Source: Thiohalocapsa sp. (GTDB taxonomy: Bacteria > Pseudomonadota > Gammaproteobacteria > Chromatiales > Chromatiaceae). From it: a stretch of 38,072 bases of DNA. A program made the translations under genes and the position numbers. The notes beneath the pieces are model-generated. The model did no database searches. It saw nothing but the letters and a program-made list of their open reading frames with translations, and had not been told where the DNA came from. The number at the start of each line of letters is the position of its first letter. Position 1 is the first letter of the stretch. The stretch is from assembly GCF_022340605.1 (NCBI RefSeq), contig NZ_JAJDNQ010000025.1, positions 1 to 38,072 of the forward strand. Direction: 5' to 3'. Shown piece by piece: positions 8,849 through 17,763 of the stretch.

Positions 8849-8869
8849 CTTACTGAATCGTTCAGCAAG
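8849..8869. promoter_or_regulatory. Operator-like palindrome upstream of the persulfide dioxygenase gene
   Basis: Arms CTTACTGAA (8849-8857) and TTCAGCAAG (8861-8869) surround TCG and match at 8 of 9 positions. The site lies 51 bp before the start codon at 8798, where an operator would be expected. The form resembles binding sites of TetR-like or ArsR-like dimers. No regulator gene is adjacent. Confidence 0.5.
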
Positions 8870-9360
8870 CCACGGACCAAGCCTCGACGCTGCGGCGATC
8901 CCAGCGCGTTGTTGCGCCCCGCGTGCGCAGACAGATGGCCCACCGAGGGCTCAGCGGCGGCGGACGTCAGCGGCACTGCTGCGCAAGAACGGCAGCTGAA
9001 TTGGGGGAACTGCGCCGCGCCCGGGGTAAATCCCCCGATCCCATGCTGCCTGTGGGGAAACTTGTTTGCGCAAACCGGCAGGCGGAGGGTCGGCCAACGC
9101 TCCACGCGACTGATGGCGGGTCACGTCCAGCGGGTCGAGGCCGAGGGACTGGGCGCCCGGAGTCTGGGCGCTCGCGGTCTGCAAGTGTCCATTCGCGGCC
9201 GTTCCAGCGGCTGGCTCACTTCCTGCTTGGCGTTCGAGCCAGCACTGCCCGGATGCGCGTATCGGGGCGTCGCCGCGATGCCGCGGCCGCGGTGCCGCGG
9301 CGCACCGGGAACGGACTATCTTGATAGATAGGAGATCGAGCCCGCAGAACGGAGGTGACC
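8870..9360. other. Intergenic region between divergent genes, no gene seen
   Basis: This stretch separates the minus-strand persulfide operon from a plus-strand small gene. The perfect 12-bp palindrome GTTTGCGCAAAC lies at 9064-9075 near its centre, and CTATC-TT-GATAG lies at 9316-9327 close to the right-hand gene. Short open frames here have no ribosome-binding sites and biased composition. I take it as a regulatory spacer, possibly containing a lost gene. Confidence 0.4.
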
Positions 9361-9606
9361 ATGTTGCTCAAAGACCAAGACACCGGAAAGCTCGTCGAAG
9401 TGCTCGCGCTGCACGACCTCTACAACCCGACGCATGGCACCGTGGTGGGTCGCCTGCACTACGGGGAAGAGGCGCAGGATCCGGCCCACTTCGAAAAGGG
9501 CAAGCTCAGATTCGCGTCCGGCGAGCCGCTGCCACGCTGCTGGATCGACCCACACTACCGCGACGCGGAGGTGGAGGCCGCGCGCCACCACGGCCAGGCC
9601 GCCTGA
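9361..9606 (+). CDS. Small soluble protein of unknown function (81 aa)
   Basis: The ATG at 9361 sits 5 bases after a perfect GGAGG (9351-9355), which decides this start over an in-frame GTG at 9355. The product is hydrophilic, with the segment GEPLPRCWIDPHYRD near its end and one cysteine. No membrane segment or known catalytic motif is visible. The gene has its own terminator-like hairpin just downstream, which supports a real single-gene unit. I believe similar short proteins occur in related bacteria, but I cannot name a family. Confidence 0.7.
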   Translation: MLLKDQDTGKLVEVLALHDLYNPTHGTVVGRLHYGEEAQDPAHFEKGKLRFASGEPLPRCWIDPHYRDAEVEAARHHGQAA

Positions 9607-9626
9607 ACCGAGTTCTTCCTTTATGC

Positions 9627-9664
9627 CTGCCGGGCGCCGCGAGACGGCGACGCCCGGCAGTTTC
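9627..9664 (+). terminator. Rho-independent terminator candidate after the 81-aa protein gene
   Basis: CTGCCGGGCG (9627-9636) and CGCCCGGCAG (9651-9660) are perfect reverse complements with a 14-base loop that can itself partly pair. TTTC follows directly. It lies 21 bases after the stop codon at 9606. Confidence 0.6.
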
Positions 9665-9805
9665 ATGTCCGGCGCCCGCCTCGCCCGAGCAGCAGCAGGC
9701 GGGGCGCCAGCCCAAGCTTTCCGGCACGTCCACCAGTGCTCCACGCGGTGCAGTAGCATGCCCATCCCCCGCCGCCACGCGGCTTCGACCTGATGTAACG
9801 CCCGG

Positions 9806-10252
9806 ATGCTCGAAGTTATCGCCACCGGCATCGGCCTGATCGCGCTGACGGTGGTCATGCACGCCGTCGGCACCGTGGGGCTGATGCGCTCCTTCGCCCG
9901 CCACTTCGCCGAGTTGGAGGCCCGGTTCAAGGCCCGCACAGCCCTGCTGGCCATCGTCTGGTTCGCCACCGCGCTGATGATCCTGCACGTTCTGGAGATC
10001 CTGCTCTGGGCGCTCGCCTACCGCTGGCTGGTGCCCTCGCACCGGCTCGACACCTTCGAGGAGGCGACCTACTTCTCCTTCGTCACCTTCACGACGGTGG
10101 GCTACGGCGACGTTACGCTGGGCGTGGACGAGTGGCGGCTGCTGAGCGGCATCGAGGCGCTGGACGGCATCCTGCTCGTGGGCTGGTCCACGGCCCTGCT
10201 CTTCGCCGTCTTGCAGCGCAGTTGGCGAGGTCTTGGCCACCACGGTAACTGA
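9806..10252 (+). CDS. Potassium channel-like membrane protein (ion_trans_2 family)
   Basis: The protein is 148 aa. Hydrophobic segments are at about residues 3-26, 45-72 and 115-138. A pore loop with the selectivity-filter sequence TTVGYGDV is at about 96-103, just before the last helix. This is the K+ channel pore signature (TVGYG), so it should form a tetrameric K+ channel in the inner membrane. The extra N-terminal helix makes three membrane segments in place of the minimal two. No RCK or cyclic-nucleotide domain is present, so gating is unknown. It is convergent with the ATPase D gene. Confidence 0.85.
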   Translation: MLEVIATGIGLIALTVVMHAVGTVGLMRSFARHFAELEARFKARTALLAIVWFATALMILHVLEILLWALAYRWLVPSHRLDTFEEATYFSFVTFTTVGYGDVTLGVDEWRLLSGIEALDGILLVGWSTALLFAVLQRSWRGLGHHGN

Positions 10253-10257
10253 AGATC

Positions 10258-10453
10258 GTAGGTCGGGCCGAAGTTAGGACGCCCGATGCAACCGCTGCCG
10301 TCGGGCTTCGCTACCGCTCAGCCCGACCTACACGCGCCCCGTAGGTCGGGCCGACGTTAGGAGGCCCGACGCAACCGCCGCCGTCGGGCGTCGCTACCGC
10401 TCTGCCCGACCTACACGCGCCCCGTAGGTCGGGCCGACGTTAGGAGGCCCGAC
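10258..10453. repeat. 83-bp tandem repeat, about 2.4 copies, of type B2 palindromes
   Basis: Copies start at 10258, 10341 and 10424 with GTAGGTCGGGCCGA, a period of exactly 83 bases. Each full copy ends in GCCCGACCTAC, the inverted form of its start, so each can fold into a long hairpin. The third copy is truncated at about 10453. It fills the gap between the convergent K+ channel and V-ATPase D genes and may work as a two-way terminator. Confidence 0.85.
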
Positions 10454-10466
10454 GCCCGATCTCACC

Positions 10467-11084
10467 TCAGCGCCCGGCGCGGCGCACCCGCACCGCCTCC
10501 TCACGCTCCAGTTCCTCCAGCGCGTTGTCAATGAACCTGATGCGCGCGTCCATCTCCGGCAGCAACACGTCCTCGAGCGCCCGGGCGCGGCGGGCGGTGC
10601 GCAGGTATTCCACCCGCAGCCGCTCCAGGTTGCCCGTGAGCACCGCGAGCCGCGCGGCGATGGGCAGCATGCTCGCAAACACCGCGCGGCAGGCATCGGC
10701 CTCGGGGCTCTGGCTCGCCTGCGTCGCGACGCCGTCATCGACTTCAGCTTCGACCTCCGCCAAAGGCGGCAGGTCCTCAACCCGCACCCCAAGCACCGAG
10801 CGACCCACGGTCTCGAGCCCACACGCCGCCGCGGCAGCAGGGTAAATCGATAACTCCTCCAATCCATGCCGACCCACCGCCGCCCGCAGCGCCGCCCGCG
10901 CCGCGGCCTCCGCCTCCCGCCAGCGCGCCATGGTGGCGTCATAGTCACGCAGATTGGCGAGGATCTCGCCGGCCAGGATCAGCCGCTTCTCGTCCAGGAA
11001 GCGGTAGCCCTCGTGCATGCCGGCACGCTCCGCCGTAAGCTCCAGGAAGGCGCTCTGCGTCGGCACCAGCTCGCGGTCGGTCAT
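10467..11084 (-). CDS. atpD: V/A-type ATPase subunit D (cluster 1)
   Basis: The protein is 205 aa, normal for the D subunit, the long coiled-coil central rotor shaft that turns inside the A3B3 head and couples it to the membrane ring. The N-terminus (ELVPTQSAFLELTAERAGMHEGYRFLDEKRLILAGEI) has the family's L..kL..a..G..lL..Kr..L pattern. Two long helices are separated by a middle region rich in Ala, Glu and Val. It is the last gene of cluster 1, 23 bp after subunit B. It is the only D subunit gene in the window although two ATPase clusters are present. No strong ribosome-binding site is seen before the ATG. Confidence 0.9.
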   Translation of the reverse strand: MTDRELVPTQSAFLELTAERAGMHEGYRFLDEKRLILAGEILANLRDYDATMARWREAEAAARAALRAAVGRHGLEELSIYPAAAAACGLETVGRSVLGVRVEDLPPLAEVEAEVDDGVATQASQSPEADACRAVFASMLPIAARLAVLTGNLERLRVEYLRTARRARALEDVLLPEMDARIRFIDNALEELEREEAVRVRRAGR

Positions 11085-11107
11085 GGCCGGTAATGCCCCT
11101 GTCCGCG

Positions 11108-12634
11108 TCAGGCCGTTGCGGGTTCGGCGTGCGGGCCGCCGCCGAACATCCGGCCGGCTTCATCGCCATCATCGCCGGCGTCCGGCGCCACCGCGCGATA
11201 ATCCGGCACCACCCTGCCGTGCTCACCGCCGAGGTGCGCCGCGATCTGGGCATCCGACAAGCGCGTCAGTTCCTTCTGCGGCAGGCCCCGCAGCGCCTGC
11301 CAGCCCGCGTCCATGCTCTGTGCCAGGCTGCGGCGTCCATCCTGGGCGACGACCGCCGTCTCGAAGCGCTCGCCGAAGGCGAGGTACAGCCGGTCGGTCT
11401 CCGACAGCCCCTCCTCGCCCACCACGCTCGCCAGGATGCGCGTCTGCTGCGCCTGGGCATAGGCGGCGTAGAGCTGGGCGGCCAGCGCCGGGTGGTCCGC
11501 GTCCGTCAGGTCCTTGCCGGTGCCGTCCTTCATCAGACGCGACAGGCTCGGCAGCACGCGGATGGGCGGATAGAGATCACGCCGGTGCAGCTCCCGGTCC
11601 AGCACGAGCTGACCCTCGGTGATATAGCCGGTGAGGTCCGGGATGGGATGGGTGATGTCGTCGTTGGGCATGGTCAGGATCGGCACCTGGGTCACCGAGC
11701 CCGCCTGGCCGCGGATGCGCCCGGCGCGCTCGTACAGGGTCGCCAGGTCCGAGTACATGTAGCCCGGATAACCCTTGCGGCTAGGCACCTCCCCGCGGCT
11801 CGCCGAGACCTCGCGCAGCGCCTCGCAGTAGTTGGTGAGGTCCGTCAGAATCACCAGCACGTGCTTGCCTTCCTCAAAGGCAAGGTACTCGGCGGCCGTC
11901 AGCGCAAAGCGCGGCGTCAGCAGGCGCTGGGCGCTGGCGTCCGACGCCAGGTTCAGAAACAGCACCGTGCGCGCCAGCGCCCCGCTCTGCTCCAGCGAGC
12001 CGCGGAAGAACTCCGCGCTGCCGTGCGGGATGCCGATGCCGGCGAAGACGATGGCGAAGTCGTCCTCGCCGTTCCGGCCCGCGGCCGCCGGACCCGCCTC
12101 GCGCCCCGCCCCCGGCAGCCGCGCGTTGCAGGCGATGTCCACGGCGATGCGGTCGTGCGGCAGCCCGCCGCCCGAGAACAGCGGCAGCTTCTGCCCGCGC
12201 ACCAGGGAGTTCATCAGATCGATGGCCGTGAAGCCCGTCTCCAGGAACTCGCTCGGCGCCTGCCGCGCGGACGGCTTCAGCGGCAGCCCGTCCACCCGAA
12301 ACGCCTGCCGCGCCGCCAGCGGCGGCCCGCCGTCCAGCGGCTTGCCGACCCCGTTGAACACCCGCCCCAGCAACCCCGGCCCCACGTGGAAGCGCAGCGG
12401 CTCGCCGAAGAACCTGACCCGCGCCCCGTCGATGCGCAGCCCCGCCGTATCGTCCAGCATCTCCACCGTGACGCTGTCCTCGTCCAGCGCCGCGATGCGT
12501 CCCAGCCGCGCCTGCCCGCTGCCGTCCTCCACCTCCACGGCCTCGTTCAGGCCGACGTCCACCGTGCGCCGCAGAAACAGCAGCGGTCCGTCCACGCGGT
12601 TGGCGATGTCTTCACCGATGAGTCGTGCGTACAT
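11108..12634 (-). CDS. atpB: V/A-type ATPase subunit B (cluster 1)
   Basis: The protein is 508 aa, longer than the usual 460-470 because of an Ala/Gly-rich insertion around residues 186-200 and an Asp/Gly-rich C-terminal extension of about 40 residues. This is the non-catalytic nucleotide-binding subunit. Conserved blocks are visible: NSLVRGQKLPLFSGGGLPH, LTDLTNYCEALREVS, RKGYPGYMYSDLATLYERAGR and DDITHPIPDLTGYITEGQ. The start codon lies directly downstream of GGGGCTA tandem repeats (seen on the plus strand) and no Shine-Dalgarno sequence is evident. It is separated from subunit A of the same cluster by a 3.3 kb interruption. Confidence 0.95.
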   Translation of the reverse strand: MYARLIGEDIANRVDGPLLFLRRTVDVGLNEAVEVEDGSGQARLGRIAALDEDSVTVEMLDDTAGLRIDGARVRFFGEPLRFHVGPGLLGRVFNGVGKPLDGGPPLAARQAFRVDGLPLKPSARQAPSEFLETGFTAIDLMNSLVRGQKLPLFSGGGLPHDRIAVDIACNARLPGAGREAGPAAAGRNGEDDFAIVFAGIGIPHGSAEFFRGSLEQSGALARTVLFLNLASDASAQRLLTPRFALTAAEYLAFEEGKHVLVILTDLTNYCEALREVSASRGEVPSRKGYPGYMYSDLATLYERAGRIRGQAGSVTQVPILTMPNDDITHPIPDLTGYITEGQLVLDRELHRRDLYPPIRVLPSLSRLMKDGTGKDLTDADHPALAAQLYAAYAQAQQTRILASVVGEEGLSETDRLYLAFGERFETAVVAQDGRRSLAQSMDAGWQALRGLPQKELTRLSDAQIAAHLGGEHGRVVPDYRAVAPDAGDDGDEAGRMFGGGPHAEPATA

Positions 12635-12643
12635 CTCAAATGA

Positions 12644-12688
12644 GGGGCTAGGGGCTAGGGGCTAGTGCACCAGTGCACCAGTGCACCA
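12644..12688. repeat. Tandem heptamer (GGGGCTA x3) plus octamer (GTGCACCA x3)
   Basis: Three exact copies of GGGGCTA (12644-12664) run into three exact copies of GTGCACCA (12665-12688). On the minus strand the CCCCTAG-type array ends 9 bases before the subunit B start codon at 12634. The 16-mer CCCCTAGCCCCTCATT is also found twice before subunit E in cluster 2. Confidence 0.9.
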
Positions 12689-13541
12689 GTGCCGAGACCG
12701 TCTCAGGTCGTTGTCGTTGTCGTTGTCGTGGTCGTGGTCGTTGTCGTGATCTCAACCATCCGGATATTCGATTACGACCACGAACACGAGGGAGCCCGGT
12801 CTCGGGATTTCCGCAGCGAAGCACTGGTGCATTGATGCGGAAGCATCGAGACTACGCTCAACGCTGCCCGCGGCGCTGATCCGTGTCGACCTGGAGGCCG
12901 ACACGCCGGCCGACACGCCGGGCGACACGCCGGGCGTGGGTCGCGATGGCCGGAGTGTCGCCCTCCAGGGCGACACTTGCGCGCTCCGGACAGCGCACGG
13001 TGTCGACAATTCCAAGGCCGTGCACTAGGGACCGCATGCCGGGCCTGGAACGGAGTGTGAAACCCTGATCCCGCCATGGCAAGCGTAGGCCATCGCACGG
13101 GCGTCCAGCATGGCCCGCGCGTCGCGTGCGGCCGCGAAGCGGAAGCTCCATCCAGGAGCGCCATCGATCAGGGGCGACGCGGCCGTCCCCGGATGCGCCG
13201 TTGCGGGCAGCGGTGTACCTGCCCCACCAAAAGCGGCAAATCCACCCGCCACCGCTGCGCCCCGCGTCGTTCTGCGGCAGAGCCCACACCCACCGGCTGG
13301 CCCGTTGCTGTAACCCGAGGCAATCGGTACGGATGCTGCTTCCATACCGCGGGTCACGAGCCGAGCGCTCCGGCGGCCGCGGAATCTCCCCATCCGCCCA
13401 GTCGGCGGCGCTGCGCAGGACCACGCGCCGCCCCACCCCTTCTCCGGTGACGGCACAGTGCTTGCTCCAATCCTCCTGAACATCCCGACCACGCGACATC
13501 CGGTCGCAAACCCGGTCGTCACCTAAACTCGGGAGGCAAAC
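12689..13541. other. Noncoding stretch with simple repeats, no recognisable gene
   Basis: This stretch contains: a GTTGTC/GTGGTC hexamer array at about 12709-12750; a triplicated 12-mer of the CCGACACGCCGG kind at about 12892-12935; and a GTGTCGCC/GGCGACAC hairpin at about 12953-12977, which recurs at 14102-14180. Open frames on both strands (for example minus 12858-13640) cross the hairpins and show no protein motif. The part 13080-13500 might be a decayed gene, but I cannot identify it. Confidence 0.5.
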
Positions 13542-14027
13542 ATGACCTCGACCATCTATATCCACGCCCACGAGCCCACCGAAGGCCGCCGCCTGATCGA
13601 CGAGCTCCTCGAACAGGGATTCGAGCGCCGGCAACTGCACGTCTATGGCAAAGATCTGCCCGGCGGTCTGCCGGTGGAGGCCACGCGCTGGCGCAACACC
13701 TTCATGGCGATCCTGCCCGGTGCCCTGGTGGGTGCCGTGGCCTTGCCGTCACTCTCGGCGATATTCTTCAGGCGGCCGAGCGAGGGGCTGGTGCTGCTGC
13801 TCGGCCTGATCGGCGCCGCCGTCGTCGGCACCTGGTCGCTGCTGCATGAGCGCCGCAAGGCATCGCCGATGAACGCCCAGCAGTCGGCCATGCGTCATGG
13901 CGAGATGATGATCGCCGCAAGCGTCGACGAAGACCGCGTCTCGGAGATCGAGCAGCGCATCGCCCGCGACCATCCGGACATGTCGATGCTCGGGCCGGAC
14001 GCGGGCGGCTCGACGCGGGGTGGCTGA
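13542..14027 (+). CDS. Two-helix membrane protein of unknown function
   Basis: The protein is 161 aa. The ATG at 13542 follows GGGAGG, a strong ribosome-binding site. The N-terminal 50 residues (IYIHAHEPTEGRRLIDELLEQGFERRQLHVYGKDLP) look like a small ferredoxin-like or stress-protein-17M-like alpha/beta unit. Two membrane helices follow at about 54-76 and 82-101. The C-terminal soluble part again resembles a regulatory alpha/beta half (MMIAASVDEDRVSEIEQRI). This layout is common among poorly described inner-membrane stress proteins. It is on the strand opposite to cluster 1 and sits inside it, between A and B. A hairpin (CTGAGCCG, TAC, CGGCTCAG) covers its stop codon. Confidence 0.75.
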   Translation: MTSTIYIHAHEPTEGRRLIDELLEQGFERRQLHVYGKDLPGGLPVEATRWRNTFMAILPGALVGAVALPSLSAIFFRRPSEGLVLLLGLIGAAVVGTWSLLHERRKASPMNAQQSAMRHGEMMIAASVDEDRVSEIEQRIARDHPDMSMLGPDAGGSTRGG

Positions 14028-14042
14028 GCCGTACCGGCTCAG
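14024..14042 (+). terminator. Hairpin overlapping the stop codon of the membrane protein gene
   Basis: CTGAGCCG (14024-14031) and CGGCTCAG (14035-14042) are perfect reverse complements with a 3-base loop. The stop codon is inside the left arm. No T-run follows, so termination is only possible. Confidence 0.4.
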
Positions 14043-14099
14043 TCTCGGCGGCGCATTCGCGTCCTGCACTTCCACGGCATCGCCGTCGACGTTGCTCAT

Positions 14100-14180
14100 C
14101 CGTGTCGCCCTGGAGGGCGACACTCCGGCCGCACTCTGGCCAGACGCCACCTGGGAGTGTCGCCCTCCAGGGCGACACCT
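14100..14180. repeat. Pair of GTGTCGCC/GGCGACAC hairpins within the spacer 14043-14443
   Basis: Two perfect palindromes with arms GTGTCGCCCT and AGGGCGACAC lie about 55 bp apart. A third copy is at about 12956-12977. The rest of the 400-bp spacer up to the RES gene shows no gene. Confidence 0.7.
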
Positions 14181-14443
14181 GGACGGCTGTCGCAAGAACG
14201 GCCGCGATATTTTCGCGTTCGCGCGGTTGAACTAGCAACCGATCGCGGCTCGAACCCTTGCAGAAACGTGAGCATCGGCTTCCGACTCTACATCCGGCTG
14301 CTCGGCGCAGCGGACAACACGCGGGCTTGGCGGCTCCGCCGCCTGGAACCTGCTCGCGCCGCGAAGATTGCGAACGACACGAGCGCTTGCTTTAGTGTTT
14401 GACTGCTTACGCTGAGCTGCATCCGCGCCGGCGCTGCCACGGC

Positions 14444-14920
14444 TCAAGCGGTCCCGTTGCCCTTGCGAAAGAGCCGCTGGTCCGCCTCCAGCAGTTCTGG
14501 CGCGCCGATGCCCACGCGGCCGAAGTCCGGGTGCGCCGGGTTCAGCAAGTAGTTGGTCTCGATGGGGATGACGGCGCTGGGAACGGCGAGAATGGCGGTG
14601 TCCTGCCGCCTCACCCACTCCGCGCCGATGCGGCGCAGGGTGTCGCGGGCGGCGGGGTCGCGCCAGTCGGCGGGCAGGTCGGCGGGGTCGATGCGCTCGA
14701 TGGCGAGGTCGTCGGGGATGTCGGCGGGGACGGCGACGTAGCGGGCGCGCAGGGGTTGGTCCTGCACCAGCATCTCCAGCATGGCGAGCGACAGGGTGCA
14801 GGCGGTGTAGACGACGGCGGTGCCCTTCGGGTTCCAGCGGCCGCCGAAGCGGCGGGCACCGTCGCCGCTGAAGGCGGTGTCGGCGAAACGGGCGGTGGTG
14901 AGGCGCCAGGTGGGGGGCAT
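14444..14920 (-). CDS. RES-domain toxin
   Basis: The protein is 158 aa from the ATG at 14920; an upstream in-frame ATG at 14965 would add 15 residues, but RES proteins usually start close to the WRLTTARF-like segment. RES features are visible: arginine in WRLTTARF, GARRFGGRWNPKG followed by VVYTA (the R, W-N and Y of the family), and the closing block ETNYLLNPAHPDF. RES toxins are ADP-ribosyltransferase-like enzymes that deplete NAD+ or modify a target protein. The antitoxin gene lies upstream on the same strand, 272 bp away, with a type B repeat between them. The pair lies within ATPase cluster 1. Confidence 0.88.
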   Translation of the reverse strand: MPPTWRLTTARFADTAFSGDGARRFGGRWNPKGTAVVYTACTLSLAMLEMLVQDQPLRARYVAVPADIPDDLAIERIDPADLPADWRDPAARDTLRRIGAEWVRRQDTAILAVPSAVIPIETNYLLNPAHPDFGRVGIGAPELLEADQRLFRKGNGTA

Positions 14921-15015
14921 GGTGGCCTGGGTTGTGGCGCGGCTGTGGGGTTGAAGGATGGGCACGCTTTGAGACCGTGAAGGTATTTGCTCGCAATGCC
15001 GAAAACGAGCGGATC

Positions 15016-15191
15016 GTAGGTCGGGTTAGCGGTAGCGTAACCCGACAATCAACGGGTTACGGACGCCCGTCGTCGGGTTACGCTGCGCTAACCCGACCTA
15101 CACATGAGGGTCTGAGACAGGGCGAGTATTCGCGCTCGCGGCCGTCGAGGGCGTGGCCGTGTGGGTCGGGCCGACGTTAGGAGGCCCGACG
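15016..15191. repeat. Type B repeat plus partial type B2 repeat between antitoxin and toxin genes
   Basis: A full type B element occupies 15016-15101, from GTAGGTCGGGTTAGCGG to CTAACCCGACCTAC. A GGGTCGGGCCGACGTTAGGAGG fragment follows at about 15162-15191. The repeat splits a toxin-antitoxin pair that is usually contiguous, so it probably inserted there. It could also reduce toxin expression relative to antitoxin by forming a hairpin in the mRNA. Confidence 0.75.
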
Positions 15192-15192
15192 A

Positions 15193-15657
15193 TCAGGCGA
15201 AGACGCCGTGCTCGATGCGCCCTAAGGTGTCCATGACGCTCTCGGCGCCGATGTCGGTGTCGAGCAGGCTCAGGGGCGTGGCGCCGTCGAGGGCGGCGTT
15301 GGCGGACTTGAGCCAGTCCATGGCCGCGGCCGGGTCCTCGAAGACCTCTTCGGCGCGGGCGATGACGCGAGCCAGGCGCACGAGGCGTGAGGACTCTTCG
15401 GCATGCAGCCGGCCCTCCTGCTTGCGCCGGGCGAGGGTGCGCTCCGGGATGCCGACGGCAAAGGCCACCTCGGCGCGGGAGAGGCCCGTGCCGCGGGCCA
15501 GGGCGTCCACGCTGGCCGCCGGCAGGCCGCGGCGGATCACGGCCACCCAGTCGAGCGGGGAGCGCGGCACGCGGGCGAGCACGGACAGGCCGCCGAGGAG
15601 GTCCTGCGGGGTGCGAGGGATGTCGTAATGGGGTTGGGCCAGCTCTGCCACGCTCAT
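15193..15657 (-). CDS. Xre/MbcA-type antitoxin (DUF2384)
   Basis: The protein is 154 aa from the ATG at 15657. Residues about 25-85 form an Xre-like helix-turn-helix region (GLPAASVDALARGTGLSRAEVAFAVGIPERTLARRK). Residues 95-150 form the DUF2384 toxin-binding end, with RLVRLARVIARAEEVFEDP, AAAMDWLKSANAALDGATPLSLLDTD and the short C-terminal tail of the family. It would neutralise the RES toxin and repress its own promoter. Two perfect palindromes and a good promoter lie just upstream. In-frame ATGs at about 15708 and 15717 exist but lie within the promoter and operator, so the start at 15657 is preferred. Confidence 0.88.
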   Translation of the reverse strand: MSVAELAQPHYDIPRTPQDLLGGLSVLARVPRSPLDWVAVIRRGLPAASVDALARGTGLSRAEVAFAVGIPERTLARRKQEGRLHAEESSRLVRLARVIARAEEVFEDPAAAMDWLKSANAALDGATPLSLLDTDIGAESVMDTLGRIEHGVFA

Positions 15658-15672
15658 GCGGATGACTCCGAT

Positions 15673-15720
15673 CTGCCACTTGGCAGTGAGTCTAGTCCGA
15701 ATTGGCATGAATGTCATGCC
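15673..15720 (-). promoter_or_regulatory. Antitoxin promoter with two palindromic operators
   Basis: On the minus strand a -35 box ATGACA (plus 15712-15717) is followed by a 17-bp spacer and a -10 box TAGACT (plus 15689-15694). The perfect palindrome GGCATGACATTCATGCC (15704-15720) covers the -35 box. A second, CTGCCAAGTGGCAG (15673-15686), falls at the expected transcription start. This fits autorepression by the antitoxin or the toxin-antitoxin complex. Confidence 0.65.
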
Positions 15721-15951
15721 AGGCGGTCTCCCGGGCGCGCGCCGGGGCGGTCTGGTCGCTGCCGACGGGTGGATCTCGCTGCGCTCGACCGGAGCTGTCG
15801 CATCGAACAGGCCGCGGGCCGGGTCTGGCATATCGCACTTTGCACGCGCGGCAGGTCGCGGCACCGAGAGTGCCGCTCCCACAGGTGCCGCTGCGCTACG
15901 CCGGGCGCGGCACCGGGAGTGCCGCTCCCACATGCAGCGGTGCGCTACGCA

Positions 15952-15965
<14 letters not shown>
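15721..15965. repeat. Repeat-rich spacer ending in a CTACGCA tandem array
   Basis: Two GCACCG(A/G)GAGTGCCGCTCCCAC units lie at about 15858-15930. CTACGCA x3 follows at 15945-15965. The stop codon and last four codons of subunit A (cluster 1) fall inside this heptamer array. No gene is visible between the antitoxin promoter and the end of subunit A. Confidence 0.7.

Positions 15966-17759
<1,794 letters not shown>

Positions 17760-17763
<4 letters not shown>

Noticed and set aside
8909..9331. Open frames in the spacer before the 81-aa protein gene
   Set aside because: They have no ribosome-binding site and an Arg-rich random-looking composition, and several frames overlap one another.
11093..12643. 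A plus-strand open frame of 516 codons over ATPase subunit B of cluster 1
   Set aside because: It is antisense to a clearly conserved subunit; no domain or ribosome-binding site supports it.
12858..13640. A minus-strand open frame of 260 codons in the cluster 1 interruption
   Set aside because: It overlaps the start of a well-supported plus-strand gene, crosses hairpin repeats and has no recognisable motif; at most it covers a decayed gene.
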